Positions 27,919 through 37,048 of a stretch of DNA of 64,000 bases are shown piece by piece; position 1 is the first letter of the stretch, and the number at the start of each line of letters is the position of its first letter. The position numbers and the translations under genes were made by a program. This DNA comes from Leptolyngbya sp. NIES-2104 (lineage in GTDB: Bacteria > Cyanobacteriota > Cyanobacteriia > Leptolyngbyales > Leptolyngbyaceae), in the NCBI RefSeq assembly GCF_001485215.1, contig NZ_BBWW01000001.1, positions 496,001-560,000 on the forward strand. The letters are read 5' to 3'. The notes beneath the pieces were generated by a model that had not been told where the DNA came from, searched no databases, and saw only the letters and a list, made by a program, of their open reading frames with translations.

Positions 27919-28623
27919 TCACACTGCTAATTCTTCACAAATACGATCGAACGCCGCTACCGGATCATCCGCCGCCGTAATCGGTCGCCCAATCACCAGA
28001 TACGATGCGCCCGCCCCAATTGCCTGTTTCGGGGTCATAATCCGCTGTTGATCTCCCGCCGCCGCCCAACTCGGACGCACACCCGGACACACCAAAACGA
28101 ATTCATCGCCGCAAACTTCACGCAATTGGGCGACTTCATGCGGCGAACAAACTGCACCCGATAACCCGCTTTCTTTTGCCAATAACGCCATTTCCAGCGC
28201 ATATTCCGGCAGTTCTAACGGAATCTTCAACTCAAACGCCAGCGATCGAGCAGACAAACTCGTCAACACCGTAATCGCGATCAATCGAGACGGCGTAGCT
28301 CCTTCAGGCGTATTAGATACGATGGCGTTCTGCGCTTGTTCTAATGCCGTTTTACCCGCAGTCGCATGAATTGTGATCAAATCGACTCCAAATCGCGCCG
28401 CTGCTCCACAAGCTCCCGCAACCGTATTGGGAATATCGTGAAATTTCAAATCGAGAAAAATCCGCTTCTGCCGCTCTTTTAGAACTTTCAGAATGTTTGA
28501 TCCGCTGCTGACGAAAAGTTCTAAACCGACTTTCCAGAAGGTGACTTGAGGAAGTCGATCGATAAGCGCGATCGCAGCTTCTTCCGACGACACATCTAGA
28601 GGGACAATAATGCGATCGTTCAT
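27919..28623 (-). CDS. pyrF: Orotidine 5'-phosphate decarboxylase
   Basis: Decarboxylates OMP to UMP, the last step of de novo pyrimidine synthesis. The 234-residue TIM-barrel protein shows the catalytic Lys-Asp array in [13 protein letters not shown], the early IIVPLDV strand and the phosphate-binding end [11 protein letters not shown]. Its start overlaps the tyrS stop by 4 bp (ATGA), so it is translated from the tyrS message. The pairing with tyrS has no clear metabolic reason. Confidence 0.97.
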   Translation of the reverse strand: MNDRIIVPLDVSSEEAAIALIDRLPQVTFWKVGLELFVSSGSNILKVLKERQKRIFLDLKFHDIPNTVAGACGAAARFGVDLITIHATAGKTALEQAQNAIVSNTPEGATPSRLIAITVLTSLSARSLAFELKIPLELPEYALEMALLAKESGLSGAVCSPHEVAQLREVCGDEFVLVCPGVRPSWAAAGDQQRIMTPKQAIGAGASYLVIGRPITAADDPVAAFDRICEELAV

Positions 28624-29828
28624 GGCACAAACCGGACAAATTTACTTTTCCCAAGCTGAAGAACTTTTCCAGTCAACGTTTCCGGCGATTCAAAGAGTAA
28701 ATCCATGTTGCTCATTTTTTCGCCCTCTAGTTTGACCGCTCCCCCTTGAATCTGTCGCCGCGCTTCAGAACTCGATTTACACAATCCTGCCGCCGCTACA
28801 AGATAGAACAATTTCGCTGGAAACTGCACCCCGGACAGCGAAAATTCTGGAACCGAATCGCTCTGAGATCCCGCCCCTTGAACGAGACTAAGAGCGGCAT
28901 TCTGAGCTTCAAGAGCGCGTTCCTTGCCGTGATATTGAGAGACGACATCGATCGCGAGAAGTTTTTGGCGATCGCGGGGACTGTCCGGCAACTGATCGAG
29001 TGGAAGATCGGTTAAAAGCTCAAAATATTGTGCGATCGTGCTATCCGGCACTTTCTCTAATTTCGAGTACATACTCAGCGGATCTTCAGACAATCCGACA
29101 TAGTTACCGAGCGATTTCGACATTTTCTGCACACCGTCTAATCCCGGCAAAATCGGCATCAATAACCCAAATTGCGGAGTCTGTCCAAAATGCCGCTGTA
29201 AATCGCGTCCAACCGCCAAATTGAACTTCTGATCCGTTCCACCCAATTCGACATCGGCTTCAAGCGCCACCGAATCGTACCCCTGCATCAACGGGTACAA
29301 AAATTCGTGTAGATAAATCGGATTTTCCTTCTTATACCGCTCCGCAAATCCTTCTTTTGCCAGCATTTGTCCCACGGTCATCGTCGCCAACAATTCTAAA
29401 ATCTTGGGCAAATCCAGCTTCGAGAGCCATTCCGAGTTGTAGCGCACTTCCAACCGTCCAGGAGTCTCAAAATCCAAAATCGGACGCAACTGTCTTAAGT
29501 ACGTTGCCGCATTCGCCTTGACTTCCTCTTCGGTCAACTGCTTACGGACTTCTGATTTTCCAGTCGGATCGCCAATTCTCGCGGTAAAATCACCAATCAA
29601 AAGCACTGCTGTATGTCCAGCATCCTGAAACTGTCGCAACTTCCGGTAGATCGTACTATGACCCAGATGAATATCCGTTCCCGTTGGATCAATGCCAAAT
29701 TTAATTCGCAGCGGCTTGTCGCTCTGTTCCAAGCGAACCCGTAAATTTTCCGTCGGTTGGTCTGAATCCGGTTGGTCTGGGAAAATCTCCGTCGTGCCCC
29801 GAAACAACCAGTCAAGAGAGTGAGACAT
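28620..29828 (-). CDS. tyrS: Tyrosyl-tRNA synthetase
   Basis: Attaches tyrosine to its tRNA. The class I signatures are the HIGH-like HLGH (in [14 protein letters not shown]) and KMSKS ([12 protein letters not shown]). The tyrosine pocket includes [12 protein letters not shown] and GGTDQKFN. The C-terminal S4-like RNA-binding domain ([15 protein letters not shown]) completes the 402-residue protein, the usual length. Start ATG 29828 gives [11 protein letters not shown], as in relatives. Divergent from the class A PBP gene. Confidence 0.97.
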   Translation of the reverse strand: MSHSLDWLFRGTTEIFPDQPDSDQPTENLRVRLEQSDKPLRIKFGIDPTGTDIHLGHSTIYRKLRQFQDAGHTAVLLIGDFTARIGDPTGKSEVRKQLTEEEVKANAATYLRQLRPILDFETPGRLEVRYNSEWLSKLDLPKILELLATMTVGQMLAKEGFAERYKKENPIYLHEFLYPLMQGYDSVALEADVELGGTDQKFNLAVGRDLQRHFGQTPQFGLLMPILPGLDGVQKMSKSLGNYVGLSEDPLSMYSKLEKVPDSTIAQYFELLTDLPLDQLPDSPRDRQKLLAIDVVSQYHGKERALEAQNAALSLVQGAGSQSDSVPEFSLSGVQFPAKLFYLVAAAGLCKSSSEARRQIQGGAVKLEGEKMSNMDLLFESPETLTGKVLQLGKSKFVRFVP

Positions 29829-30091
29829 ACTTTATACTTTTGAGAAAAATCAATGGTCTAAATGATGGGCGGCTTGTACTAACCGGATCTTAGCCACATT
29901 ACTATAAACGTTGACTGTCTGAGCTTCATCGAAACTTTGCTCCATTTTTCCAAGTCTCAATTATCCTACTAGAGTTGCTTCACCTGATCCCGGAAATGCC
30001 CCACTGATTCAAGTTTTTGCGGAACGGTTCCCCAAATTTTTGAATCTAGTTGTTTAAACGCCCTACGTTCTTAGCTAAAAGAGAGTTTGCC

Positions 30092-32002
30092 GTGTCGTCG
30101 AATACCCTTAGACAAAAGCAGCAGAGACAACCCGAAACCACTCTGGAGTTTATCCAGTCCGTGGGCAAAGTCACAGGTGGAACGCTCCTTGCGATTACAA
30201 TGCTGTCGAGTTCCGTGGTCGCAGGTGGTTTGGTGGGTCTTGCCATTAGTTTTCGGAATTTGCCCGATGTGCGATCGCTTCGAGGCTACAAACCGAGCGA
30301 AACCACGCACATCTACGACATGAAAGGCAAAAAGCTCGCCAGTATTCACGGTGAAGCCAATCGCGAAGTCGTCCCGCTCAATAATATTTCTCCTCATCTC
30401 AAACGGGCGGTAATTGCGATCGAGGATAGCTATTTTTATTCACACCAGGGCGTGAATGGAGGCGCGATCGCACGGGCAACCGTTGCCAACTTTACGACCG
30501 GACGAACCGTGGAAGGGGGTTCGACGCTGACGATGCAGTTGGTGAAAAACCTCTTCTTGTCGCCGGAACGCGCCATCAGTCGAAAAATTGCCGAAGCCGT
30601 TCTCTCGTTGCGCGTCGAGCAAATTTTCAAGAAAGACGAAATCTTGGAAATGTACCTCAACCAGATTTACTGGGGACACAACAACTACGGTGCACAAACC
30701 GCAGCACGAAGCTATTTCAACAAAGATGCAGCAAATTTGAGTTTGGCTGAATCTGCGATGATGGCAGGCTTGATTCAATCTCCAGAAGTGCTCAGTCCGT
30801 TTGTCGATATGAAGGCAGCAAGAGCACGTCAAGCTGATGTCCTAAACCGGATGCGTGAACTAGGATGGATTACCGCTCAAGAAGAAGCGGCAGCGCGGAA
30901 ACAACCGATCAAACTTGGAAAAATCACCTCATTCCAAACTAGTCAAATGCCGTATGTCAGTGATGCGGTGGTGAAAGAACTGACGCAAAAATTCGGTCGC
31001 GATGCAGTGCTTAAAGGCGGAATGCGGATTCAAACCACGATCGATTCAAAAATGCAGCGGATCGCTGAAGATACCGCTCGTCGCTGGCTTGGGACGCTGA
31101 ATGCTCAAGGAGTTTATGCGGATCAAATGTCGATCGTGTCCGTCGATCCTCGTACCCAATTTGTCAAAGCAATGGTTGGCGGTGTGGACGCGAAAAAGAG
31201 CCAGTTTAACCGAGCGACACAAGCCATGAGACAGCCCGGATCAGCCTTCAAGCCGTTTGTGTACTATGCGGCGTTTGCGTCTGGTCGATATGCACCCGAT
31301 TCGACGATTCTTGATGCTCCGGTCGGCTACCCCGATGGCTATGACATGTATTACCCGCAGAACTACGATCGATCTTTTGGCGGGGCGATGACACTCAGAC
31401 GCGCATTAGAGCAATCGCGCAACATTCCAGCGATCAAACTCGGACAAGAAATCGGCTTAAATAAAGTCGTAGAAATCTGTCGTAGTATTGGGATCAAAAG
31501 CCCGATCGATCCGGTGATTTCGCTGCCGCTCGGTTCGGTTGACCTGACTCCGTTGGAAATGGCATCCGCGTACGCTGCCTTTGCAAATAATGGCTGGTAT
31601 TCGGATACGACTTTGATCGCTCAAGTCACCGATAGTAGCGGCAATGTCATTTTAGACAACACGCCGAAACCGAGATTAGTGCTCGATTCTTGGGCATCTG
31701 CGGCACTCAACGATACATTACAAGGGGTAATCACTCGCGGAACGGCAACAGCGGCTCAGATTGGTCGCCCCGCAGCCGGAAAAACGGGAACCACGTCTTC
31801 AGAGCGCGATATTTGGTTTGTGGGCTATGTGCCTCAACTTTCGACAGCGGTTTGGGTTGGAAACGATGACTATACACCGCTGGGACATGGCGCAACGGGT
31901 GGAACATTTGTGGCTCCGATTTGGCGCGATTATATGTCACAAGTAGTGCAGGATATGCCAGTCGAGCGCTTCCGTCCGCCTTCGGATTTCGATCGACCTT
32001 AG
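30092..32002 (+). CDS. Class A penicillin-binding protein (PBP1A type)
   Basis: A bifunctional peptidoglycan synthase with 636 residues. One membrane helix near the N-terminus (about 30-55) is followed by a GT51 glycosyltransferase domain with AIEDSYFYSHQGVN, EGGSTLTMQLVKNLF and LEMYLNQIYWGHNNYG. The transpeptidase domain has the active-site SAFK (PGSAFKPF), SRN and KTGTTSS. GTG 30092, preceded by AAGAGAG, is taken as the start; the frame extends 14 codons upstream from a TTG. The gap from tyrS (29829-30091) should hold divergent promoters, but no convincing pair of boxes was found. Confidence 0.94.
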   Translation: MSSNTLRQKQQRQPETTLEFIQSVGKVTGGTLLAITMLSSSVVAGGLVGLAISFRNLPDVRSLRGYKPSETTHIYDMKGKKLASIHGEANREVVPLNNISPHLKRAVIAIEDSYFYSHQGVNGGAIARATVANFTTGRTVEGGSTLTMQLVKNLFLSPERAISRKIAEAVLSLRVEQIFKKDEILEMYLNQIYWGHNNYGAQTAARSYFNKDAANLSLAESAMMAGLIQSPEVLSPFVDMKAARARQADVLNRMRELGWITAQEEAAARKQPIKLGKITSFQTSQMPYVSDAVVKELTQKFGRDAVLKGGMRIQTTIDSKMQRIAEDTARRWLGTLNAQGVYADQMSIVSVDPRTQFVKAMVGGVDAKKSQFNRATQAMRQPGSAFKPFVYYAAFASGRYAPDSTILDAPVGYPDGYDMYYPQNYDRSFGGAMTLRRALEQSRNIPAIKLGQEIGLNKVVEICRSIGIKSPIDPVISLPLGSVDLTPLEMASAYAAFANNGWYSDTTLIAQVTDSSGNVILDNTPKPRLVLDSWASAALNDTLQGVITRGTATAAQIGRPAAGKTGTTSSERDIWFVGYVPQLSTAVWVGNDDYTPLGHGATGGTFVAPIWRDYMSQVVQDMPVERFRPPSDFDRP

Positions 32003-32272
32003 AGGATGTTTTAGAGCGACTCGCTTCGGTTCAGCCTCGCCCCGGAATGAAATTCGGGGCTAACAGTGCGAAGTCCGTTGAAACGGACTGAAGAGTCTTC
32101 GCTTAGTTTTTAGGCGATCGACTTTCACGACAGCAGTTTGTATAGTAGTTGAAGCAGACTGAAGACACTCCAGTTGTCTTCTAGTCCCCTTCAGCGGACT
32201 TCGCACCATTAGCCCCGAATTCTATTCCGGGGCGGGTAAACAACGCAGTGAGAAGGCTTTGAAACACGTCCT
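32003..32272. repeat. Palindromic intergenic element, copy C
   Basis: Begins at the PBP stop. The left arm has CCTCGCCCCGGAATGAAATT and GTGCGAAGTCC; the right arm has GGACTTCGCACC and AGCCCCGAATTCTATTCCGG as the inverted match. The AGTCCGTTGAAACGGACT hairpin near 32083 is a clear sub-palindrome. The unique centre is about 90 bp. It lies between two convergent genes, ahead of an ordinary terminator. Confidence 0.85.
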
Positions 32273-32282
32273 AATCAGCAAG

Positions 32283-32314
32283 AAACTCCGGGTTCAGAGA
32301 CTCGGAGTTTTGCT
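32283..32314. terminator. Bidirectional terminator
   Basis: AAACTCCG (32283-32290) pairs with CGGAGTTT (32303-32310), extended by partial inner pairing. The plus strand continues TTGCTTT; the minus strand side is A-rich. It serves the convergent PBP and DUF1825 genes. Confidence 0.7.
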
Positions 32315-32335
32315 TTATCAATCATTTTCAACCGC

Positions 32336-32653
32336 TTATTTATCAATCTGTGATTTCATTCGCGCCAGCGTTTGAGTCATTTGATCGAACATCTGTTGAG
32401 GAGTCATTCCCGCCTGTCCCAACTGAGTTTTAAGCTGCTCGACCATCATCTGAGCCGAAAAATCCTCAGAAAGCTCAAACCGCTTCATAAACACCTTATA
32501 GCGATCCATGATGGCTTCCATCTGTTCGATGTACATGAGCTTGCCTTCACGATCGAACTTTCCATAACTGCTGCCCAACTGAATCAGCGATTGATAATCC
32601 TGAAACAGTTTTTTCGCTTCTTCTTGAACAATCTCTGAGTCAAAAAATCCCAT
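32336..32653 (-). CDS. DUF1825 family protein
   Basis: A 105-residue, helical protein of a conserved cyanobacterial family of unknown function. The start MGFFDSEIVQEEAKKLFQDY is the family signature and fixes ATG 32653; the frame runs nine codons further up. YIEQMEAIMDRYKVFMKR and the Met/Gln-rich end are also typical. No membrane segment or signal. It is a single gene. Confidence 0.9.
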   Translation of the reverse strand: MGFFDSEIVQEEAKKLFQDYQSLIQLGSSYGKFDREGKLMYIEQMEAIMDRYKVFMKRFELSEDFSAQMMVEQLKTQLGQAGMTPQQMFDQMTQTLARMKSQIDK

Positions 32654-32743
32654 TGGTCTGAGCAAGGATGTGAACAATGACTTATCCTGAATTCATCATA
32701 TTCCACGGCTTTCCCGTCGGTAAGTAGTGTTTCCACTACCTGT

Positions 32744-34207
32744 TTAGAAGCCGTACAGAACTCGTAGCGACCATTCAACGATCGTCGGACTTGCCCGATT
32801 ATTCGGATTCGTCACGATCGTCACTGAAGGACTGACATTTAAGCGATCGTTGAGCAACAATCCAAAAAATGCTTCAAAATTCGTCTGTGTTTCACTACCC
32901 AATCGTCTTGTGATAAACGGTTGCCCAACAGCGACTCCTGCCCTTGATCCAGGAATGAGAAAATTCTGAAATGTCACTCCTAACGCCCAAGTTTTCGGAT
33001 TCAGATCAAGGTCTTGCTGCAAGAGGGTATTAAATCCCTGATAGTTGCCGATTCCCAAGCGTCCAAATATTCCGAATACGCCAAATCGTCGTTGAATTGC
33101 CCATTCTGCACTAACTCCTGCTGCATTAATCTGAGTGCCATTAATTTCAGCATTCGTATATTGCACTTGGACTTTAATCGGCATATCTGGAACATCATAC
33201 TCAGCTTCCACACTGGCTTGATAGCGATCGCGAAACAGTCCCACATTGGAAGCATCCGCCGCCGCATACAAAGCTCTCAAGGTCAGATTACGATCGAGTG
33301 ACCAAGCGATCGCGGCTCCGGCTCCTCCGAATCGATCAATCTCGTTTTGGACGATCAGCGGATTGTTTGCGAAAAAGCTAGAGCCGAAATTATCTCCAGA
33401 CTGATTGGCGAACGAATTACGATCGATAAAATCACTCGGTGGTAAATTCGATCCGACTGCAATTTCTAAATTCTCAGCCGGACGAAACGCATAATAGAGC
33501 TTGCGAATGTTCAAATCGCGAGTTGCCCCCACTGGATCAAGTCCGCCCCCGTCCGCTAGAATTCCGGTCGTTCCGAGTAAATTTTGACGATCGTTGTGAG
33601 CATTCGCGATCGCGTCCGCGCCATTATTTCCCGCTTCAATTTGCGTGACTAAACGATCCTCTCCTTGAAAGCTTGTTAGCAGATTTAGCCGAACCCGCGA
33701 AATCACGGTAGAGTCTGCATTTGTGCCATTCGTGACAACGTAATAAACCTGACCGTTGAGCTTTGTCGTGGTTGAGAACTGCTGGCTTTCCTGAGTAGCA
33801 ATGCGGTTTCCAATGTTATCGACTCGCGATCGCAGTTGTGATAATGCTCCACCGTACGCATTGATCAACCGTCGAATCGTTTGCACATCTTCAGCGATCG
33901 GTGTGCTTGTATTACCTGCGAGTAATTGCTCTTCGATTCTGCCGATCACAGTTGCGATCGTGGCTGCAAATTCGTTTCGCGTTAAAGGACGATTCCCGCG
34001 AAAGGTGCGGTCTGGATAGCCTGTTAGAACTCCGTAGCGTTCGACGAGCGACTGTACCGCTTGAAATGCCCAATCGCTTGGACGCACATCAGAGAGTTCT
34101 GACACCGAAGTCACTTGATTCATCGGTTCGACTTCTTGTGACCAGACCGGAGTGGCTGCGATTGCGATCGCACTCAAACCGATAAAGAATCCTTTGATCT
34201 GTCTCAC
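32744..34207 (-). CDS. SLH-domain iron-uptake-type porin
   Basis: An outer-membrane beta-barrel of 487 residues. A signal peptide (about 1-23, ending TPVWS) precedes one S-layer homology domain (about 38-100: LSDVRPSDWAFQAVQSLVER, GYPDRTFRGNRPLTRNEFAA) that binds the peptidoglycan layer. A short coiled coil follows (RSRVDNIG). The rest is the OprB-like barrel, ending in aromatic LRVLYGF as outer-membrane proteins do. Cyanobacterial members are linked to iron and small-solute uptake. Start is GTG, and its ribosome site GAGGAG is inside a hairpin. Confidence 0.92.
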   Translation of the reverse strand: MRQIKGFFIGLSAIAIAATPVWSQEVEPMNQVTSVSELSDVRPSDWAFQAVQSLVERYGVLTGYPDRTFRGNRPLTRNEFAATIATVIGRIEEQLLAGNTSTPIAEDVQTIRRLINAYGGALSQLRSRVDNIGNRIATQESQQFSTTTKLNGQVYYVVTNGTNADSTVISRVRLNLLTSFQGEDRLVTQIEAGNNGADAIANAHNDRQNLLGTTGILADGGGLDPVGATRDLNIRKLYYAFRPAENLEIAVGSNLPPSDFIDRNSFANQSGDNFGSSFFANNPLIVQNEIDRFGGAGAAIAWSLDRNLTLRALYAAADASNVGLFRDRYQASVEAEYDVPDMPIKVQVQYTNAEINGTQINAAGVSAEWAIQRRFGVFGIFGRLGIGNYQGFNTLLQQDLDLNPKTWALGVTFQNFLIPGSRAGVAVGQPFITRRLGSETQTNFEAFFGLLLNDRLNVSPSVTIVTNPNNRASPTIVEWSLRVLYGF

Positions 34208-34213
34208 ACGTCA

Positions 34214-34261
34214 CTCCTCGCGGGCTGCCAAACTCAATCAGTTATAACAGCCTGCGAGGAG
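34214..34261 (-). promoter_or_regulatory. Hairpin covering the porin ribosome-binding site
   Basis: On the minus strand CTCCTCGCAGGCTG (34261-34248) pairs with CAGCCCGCGAGGAG (34227-34214) at 13 of 14 positions, with a 20-nt loop. The 3' arm ends in GAGGAG, the Shine-Dalgarno site, six bases from the GTG start at 34207. No T-run follows, so it is not a typical terminator. It would block ribosome entry when folded. Confidence 0.65.
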
Positions 34262-34271
34262 TTGTCTCAAA

Positions 34272-34700
34272 TCAAGCGTTTGCGGTCGCGGCTTTTTTCT
34301 CAGATTCAGAGCCTTGTGTACCGAGTTGAATCAGTTCTACTTTGTAACCATTCGGATCTTCGACAAATGCGATCACGGTCGAGCCATGTTTCATCGGTCC
34401 CGGTTGGCGGGTGACTTTTCCGCCGCGTTGTGCGATCGCGTCACAAGTCGCGTAAATGTCATCAACTCCGATCGCAATATGTCCGTAAGCATCCCCTAAA
34501 TCGTATTTCTCTTGACCCCAGTTGTAAGTCAATTCAAGCACTGCTGTATCAGATTCGGCTCCATAGCCCACAAATGCTAGAGTAAATTCTCCGCCGGGAT
34601 AGTCTTTTTTGCGTAACAGCTTCATGCCTAACGTGTCGCAGTAGAATTTCAGCGACTCATCTAGATTTCCGACTCGAAGCATCGTGTGTAATAACCGCAT
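34272..34700 (-). CDS. gloA: Lactoylglutathione lyase (glyoxalase I)
   Basis: Isomerises the methylglyoxal-glutathione adduct to S-lactoylglutathione, a detoxification step in the cytosol. The 142-residue protein shows the metal ligands in the expected places: His5 (LLHTMLRV), Glu56 (VLELTYNWG), His74 (YGHIAIGV) and Glu122 (YKVELIQ). The [19 protein letters not shown] stretch is typical. It is 9 bp downstream of the CIA30 gene and 64 bp ahead of the porin, all leftward, so co-transcription is likely. Confidence 0.96.
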   Translation of the reverse strand: MRLLHTMLRVGNLDESLKFYCDTLGMKLLRKKDYPGGEFTLAFVGYGAESDTAVLELTYNWGQEKYDLGDAYGHIAIGVDDIYATCDAIAQRGGKVTRQPGPMKHGSTVIAFVEDPNGYKVELIQLGTQGSESEKKAATANA

Positions 34701-34709
34701 TTAATTCTC

Positions 34710-35372
34710 CTAATAAGCAGCGATCGACGAAATTTCCAAACGAAATGATCCCGGACTAAACCTCGGATTCAATCCGCCATCATATTCAAATTTACTCAGC
34801 ATCAGTTGAAACGATCGAATGCGCTCTGGAGAGAGTTTCGCGTTCGATACGGTTTTCGCTCGAAACACTGGAATCAGTTGAGCAAATGGAACTTGTACGG
34901 TGATCCATTCATTTGCAACGGTATCAAACGAATGAGAATAGCCCACACTATCCCAACCATCGCCATCCCGAATTAAAAACTTATAGCGATTACCATCTCC
35001 TTTTAGTCGAAGTTCAACGCCTGTAAAAGTCGAGAGATTCAGTGCAGGTTCAAAATTACGAGTCCGAATCGAGGCGAATCCGCCAGAATTTGCAGTCGAG
35101 ACATTTCCCGAAAAGACTGCGGCTCCATTTTCTAATCGAACGCTGCTATCACTCACGCCGCCCATTACGACATCATCCAGTGCACCCCAAGTGTTTTGGA
35201 TATCAATTTGTGGATTGCTGAAATCGAAAAGAACTCGATCGTGATAAAACGGTTGCGGATTGGGGCGAGGTTGGAACATGTTTTGCAGCCAACTAACGAT
35301 AGGAATCGCTTCAAAGTACTCTAATGTTTGCACGAATCGACCCAAATCCCACTGCGATCGTTGTTCACTCAT
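34710..35372 (-). CDS. CIA30 family protein
   Basis: A 220-residue protein with a CIA30 (NDUFAF1-like) beta-sandwich domain, which in mitochondria assists complex I assembly. Typical stretches are WGALDDVVMGGVSDSSV, GNVSTANSGGFASIRT and ELRLKGDGNRYKF. In cyanobacteria a link to NDH-1 assembly is suspected but unproven. The start ATG 35372 with GGAG eight bases upstream is preferred over TTG 35384. It is upstream of gloA in one leftward unit. Confidence 0.88.
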   Translation of the reverse strand: MSEQRSQWDLGRFVQTLEYFEAIPIVSWLQNMFQPRPNPQPFYHDRVLFDFSNPQIDIQNTWGALDDVVMGGVSDSSVRLENGAAVFSGNVSTANSGGFASIRTRNFEPALNLSTFTGVELRLKGDGNRYKFLIRDGDGWDSVGYSHSFDTVANEWITVQVPFAQLIPVFRAKTVSNAKLSPERIRSFQLMLSKFEYDGGLNPRFSPGSFRLEISSIAAY

Positions 35373-35434
35373 AGCGTTCTCCAAGTTAGGGGACTGTCTT
35401 CATTCTAGAAACTACGATCGCAGACCTGCAAAAA

Positions 35435-35455
35435 CGATATCATTAGGCGATATCA
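35435..35455. promoter_or_regulatory. Candidate hicAB operator
   Basis: CGATATCA occurs twice in direct repeat, 13 bp apart (35435-35442, 35448-35455); each contains the palindrome GATATC. It is 13 bp ahead of hicA. HicB antitoxins often bind their own promoter, so this is a likely site. Confidence 0.45.
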
Positions 35456-35468
35456 CATCGGAGATAGA

Positions 35469-35750
35469 ATGAAGCTGAATCGAAAACAAGCGAGGACTTT
35501 ACAAGCAGTTTTCGAGACACCGACTCGTGCTGACATTCTCTGGAGTGATATCGTGAGCTTGTTCAAGGCGCTTGGTGCAGATGTAACTCAAGGACGAGGT
35601 TCACGGGTTCGAGTTCATCTAAATGGTGAAAAAGCAGTGTTTCATGAGCCGCACCCTGAAAAAGAAACTGACAAAGGGGCGGTTAAGTCCGTTCGAGAGT
35701 TTCTTGAAAATGCTGGAATCATCGAAGGAGAAGATAATGCTGACCTATAA
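35469..35750 (+). CDS. hicA: HicA-family toxin
   Basis: A 93-residue member of the HicA mRNA-interferase family. The HEPHPEKETDKGAVKSVREF segment and FLENAGI end are typical of the longer HicA subgroup. The classic GSH of short HicA proteins reads GSR here (RGSRVRV), as in this subgroup, so the catalytic His may be the one in HEPHP. It overlaps hicB by 14 bp and forms a toxin-antitoxin operon. Confidence 0.87.
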   Translation: MKLNRKQARTLQAVFETPTRADILWSDIVSLFKALGADVTQGRGSRVRVHLNGEKAVFHEPHPEKETDKGAVKSVREFLENAGIIEGEDNADL

Positions 35751-36090
35751 AGGCTACAGAGGACAAATTGAAGTTGATACTGATGCTGAGATTCTCTTCG
35801 GTCACGTTCTGGATATTCGGGATGTGATTACTTTTAAGGGCAAGACTGTAGAAGAAGCGGTACAAGCTTTCCAGGATTCGATCAATGATTATTTAGAATT
35901 TTGCCAAGAGCGGGGAGAAGAACCCAATAAGCCCTTTTCTGGAAAGCTGCCATTCAGAACAACACCGGAGCGGCATCGACAGGTTTATATTGCGGCACAA
36001 AAATCAGGCAAAAGCATTAATGCGTGGATGGATGAGGTGTTGGGTCGTGCCGCAGAAGAGATATTGCGTGAAGGCTCTACCAAAAGTTAA
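35737..36090 (+). CDS. hicB: HicB-family antitoxin
   Basis: A 117-residue antitoxin. The HicB fold is seen in FGHVLDIRDVITFKGKTVEE and SINDYLEFCQERG. The C-terminal part (RTTPERHRQVYIAAQKSGKS, then NAWMDEVL) is a ribbon-helix-helix DNA-binding region. ATG 35737 after GGAG was chosen; the frame extends 38 codons back into hicA. It should neutralise HicA and repress the operon. Confidence 0.9.
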   Translation: MLTYKGYRGQIEVDTDAEILFGHVLDIRDVITFKGKTVEEAVQAFQDSINDYLEFCQERGEEPNKPFSGKLPFRTTPERHRQVYIAAQKSGKSINAWMDEVLGRAAEEILREGSTKS

Positions 36091-36149
36091 TTCTTCTGTT
36101 TCGATGGAATTTGCTGTAATGAAAGGGACGATTTTGGCGATCGCACATT

Positions 36150-37010
36150 ATGCTCAGATTTCATCCCCCAGGTTTCGGGCAAAAATTCACGCAAACCAGC
36201 TTAGGCACGATCGCGTATTACACTCAGACCCAAACGACCGACGAAACACCGATCGTGTTCCTTCACAGTTTTGGCGGTGGATCTTCAGCCTATGAATGGT
36301 CGAAAGTCTATCCGGTGTTTGATCCGATCGTCGCAGCAGATCTAATCGGTTGGGGAGATTCGAGTCATCCTGCCCGCGATTACAAACCTGATGATTATGT
36401 GATGTCGATCGCTGAATTTCTCAAAAAGATCTCTGATCAGCCCGTGACTTTAGTTGCCGCATCGTTGACTGGAGCGTTTGCGATTCGATTGGCGGTGCAG
36501 CATCCTGAATTAGTCCGATCGCTGTTTCTGATTTGTCCTTCTGGCTTTGATGATTTTGGACAAAATGCAGGACGACGAATTCCGCTCGACATTATCAATA
36601 CGCCAATTTTGGATCGAATTATTTATACGATCGGGGCAACAAATGATTTGGCGGTACGGAATTTTTTGGAAAATTTTCTGTTTGCAAATCGCGATCGTGT
36701 TACTCCCGAAATGATCAATGCTTATCTTGAATCGGCTCGAAAACCGAATGCAGATTATGCAGCGCTGTCATTTTTGCGCGGTGATTTGTACTTTGATTTA
36801 GCCCCATATTTGCCGCAGTTGAAGACACCGACTTCGATCGTCTGGGGCGCTCAAGCACAATTTACTGATGTGCAACTCGGACGGGAAATCGCAGCAACTA
36901 ATCCAGATGCGATTCGAGAGTTTCATATTGTGCCGGAATCGGGCGTTTTAGTGCATTTAGAACAGCCTGCGATCGTCGCTCGATTGCTGCTTCAATGGCT
37001 AAGAAATTGA
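36150..37010 (+). CDS. Alpha/beta-hydrolase
   Basis: A 286-residue alpha/beta-hydrolase fold enzyme. The oxyanion region is VFLHSFGGGSSAYEW, the catalytic acid and His regions are IVWGAQAQFTD and VLVHLEQP. The nucleophile elbow is VAASLTGA: Ser is in place but the preceding Gly is Ala, which is an odd elbow. Substrate is unknown. ATG 36150 overlaps nothing; it follows hicB by 59 bp and is likely separate. Related proteins are common in cyanobacteria. Confidence 0.85.
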   Translation: MLRFHPPGFGQKFTQTSLGTIAYYTQTQTTDETPIVFLHSFGGGSSAYEWSKVYPVFDPIVAADLIGWGDSSHPARDYKPDDYVMSIAEFLKKISDQPVTLVAASLTGAFAIRLAVQHPELVRSLFLICPSGFDDFGQNAGRRIPLDIINTPILDRIIYTIGATNDLAVRNFLENFLFANRDRVTPEMINAYLESARKPNADYAALSFLRGDLYFDLAPYLPQLKTPTSIVWGAQAQFTDVQLGREIAATNPDAIREFHIVPESGVLVHLEQPAIVARLLLQWLRN

Positions 37011-37014
37011 AATG

Positions 37015-37041
37015 GCGATCGATCATGATTTGATCGATCGC
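37015..37041. terminator. Stem-loop between convergent genes
   Basis: GCGATCGATCA (37015-37025) pairs perfectly with TGATCGATCGC (37031-37041), five-base loop. It lies between the hydrolase stop and the stop of the minus-strand gene at 37049. There is no clear T-run on either side, so termination is likely but not certain. Confidence 0.5.
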
Positions 37042-37048
37042 GCTCTAT

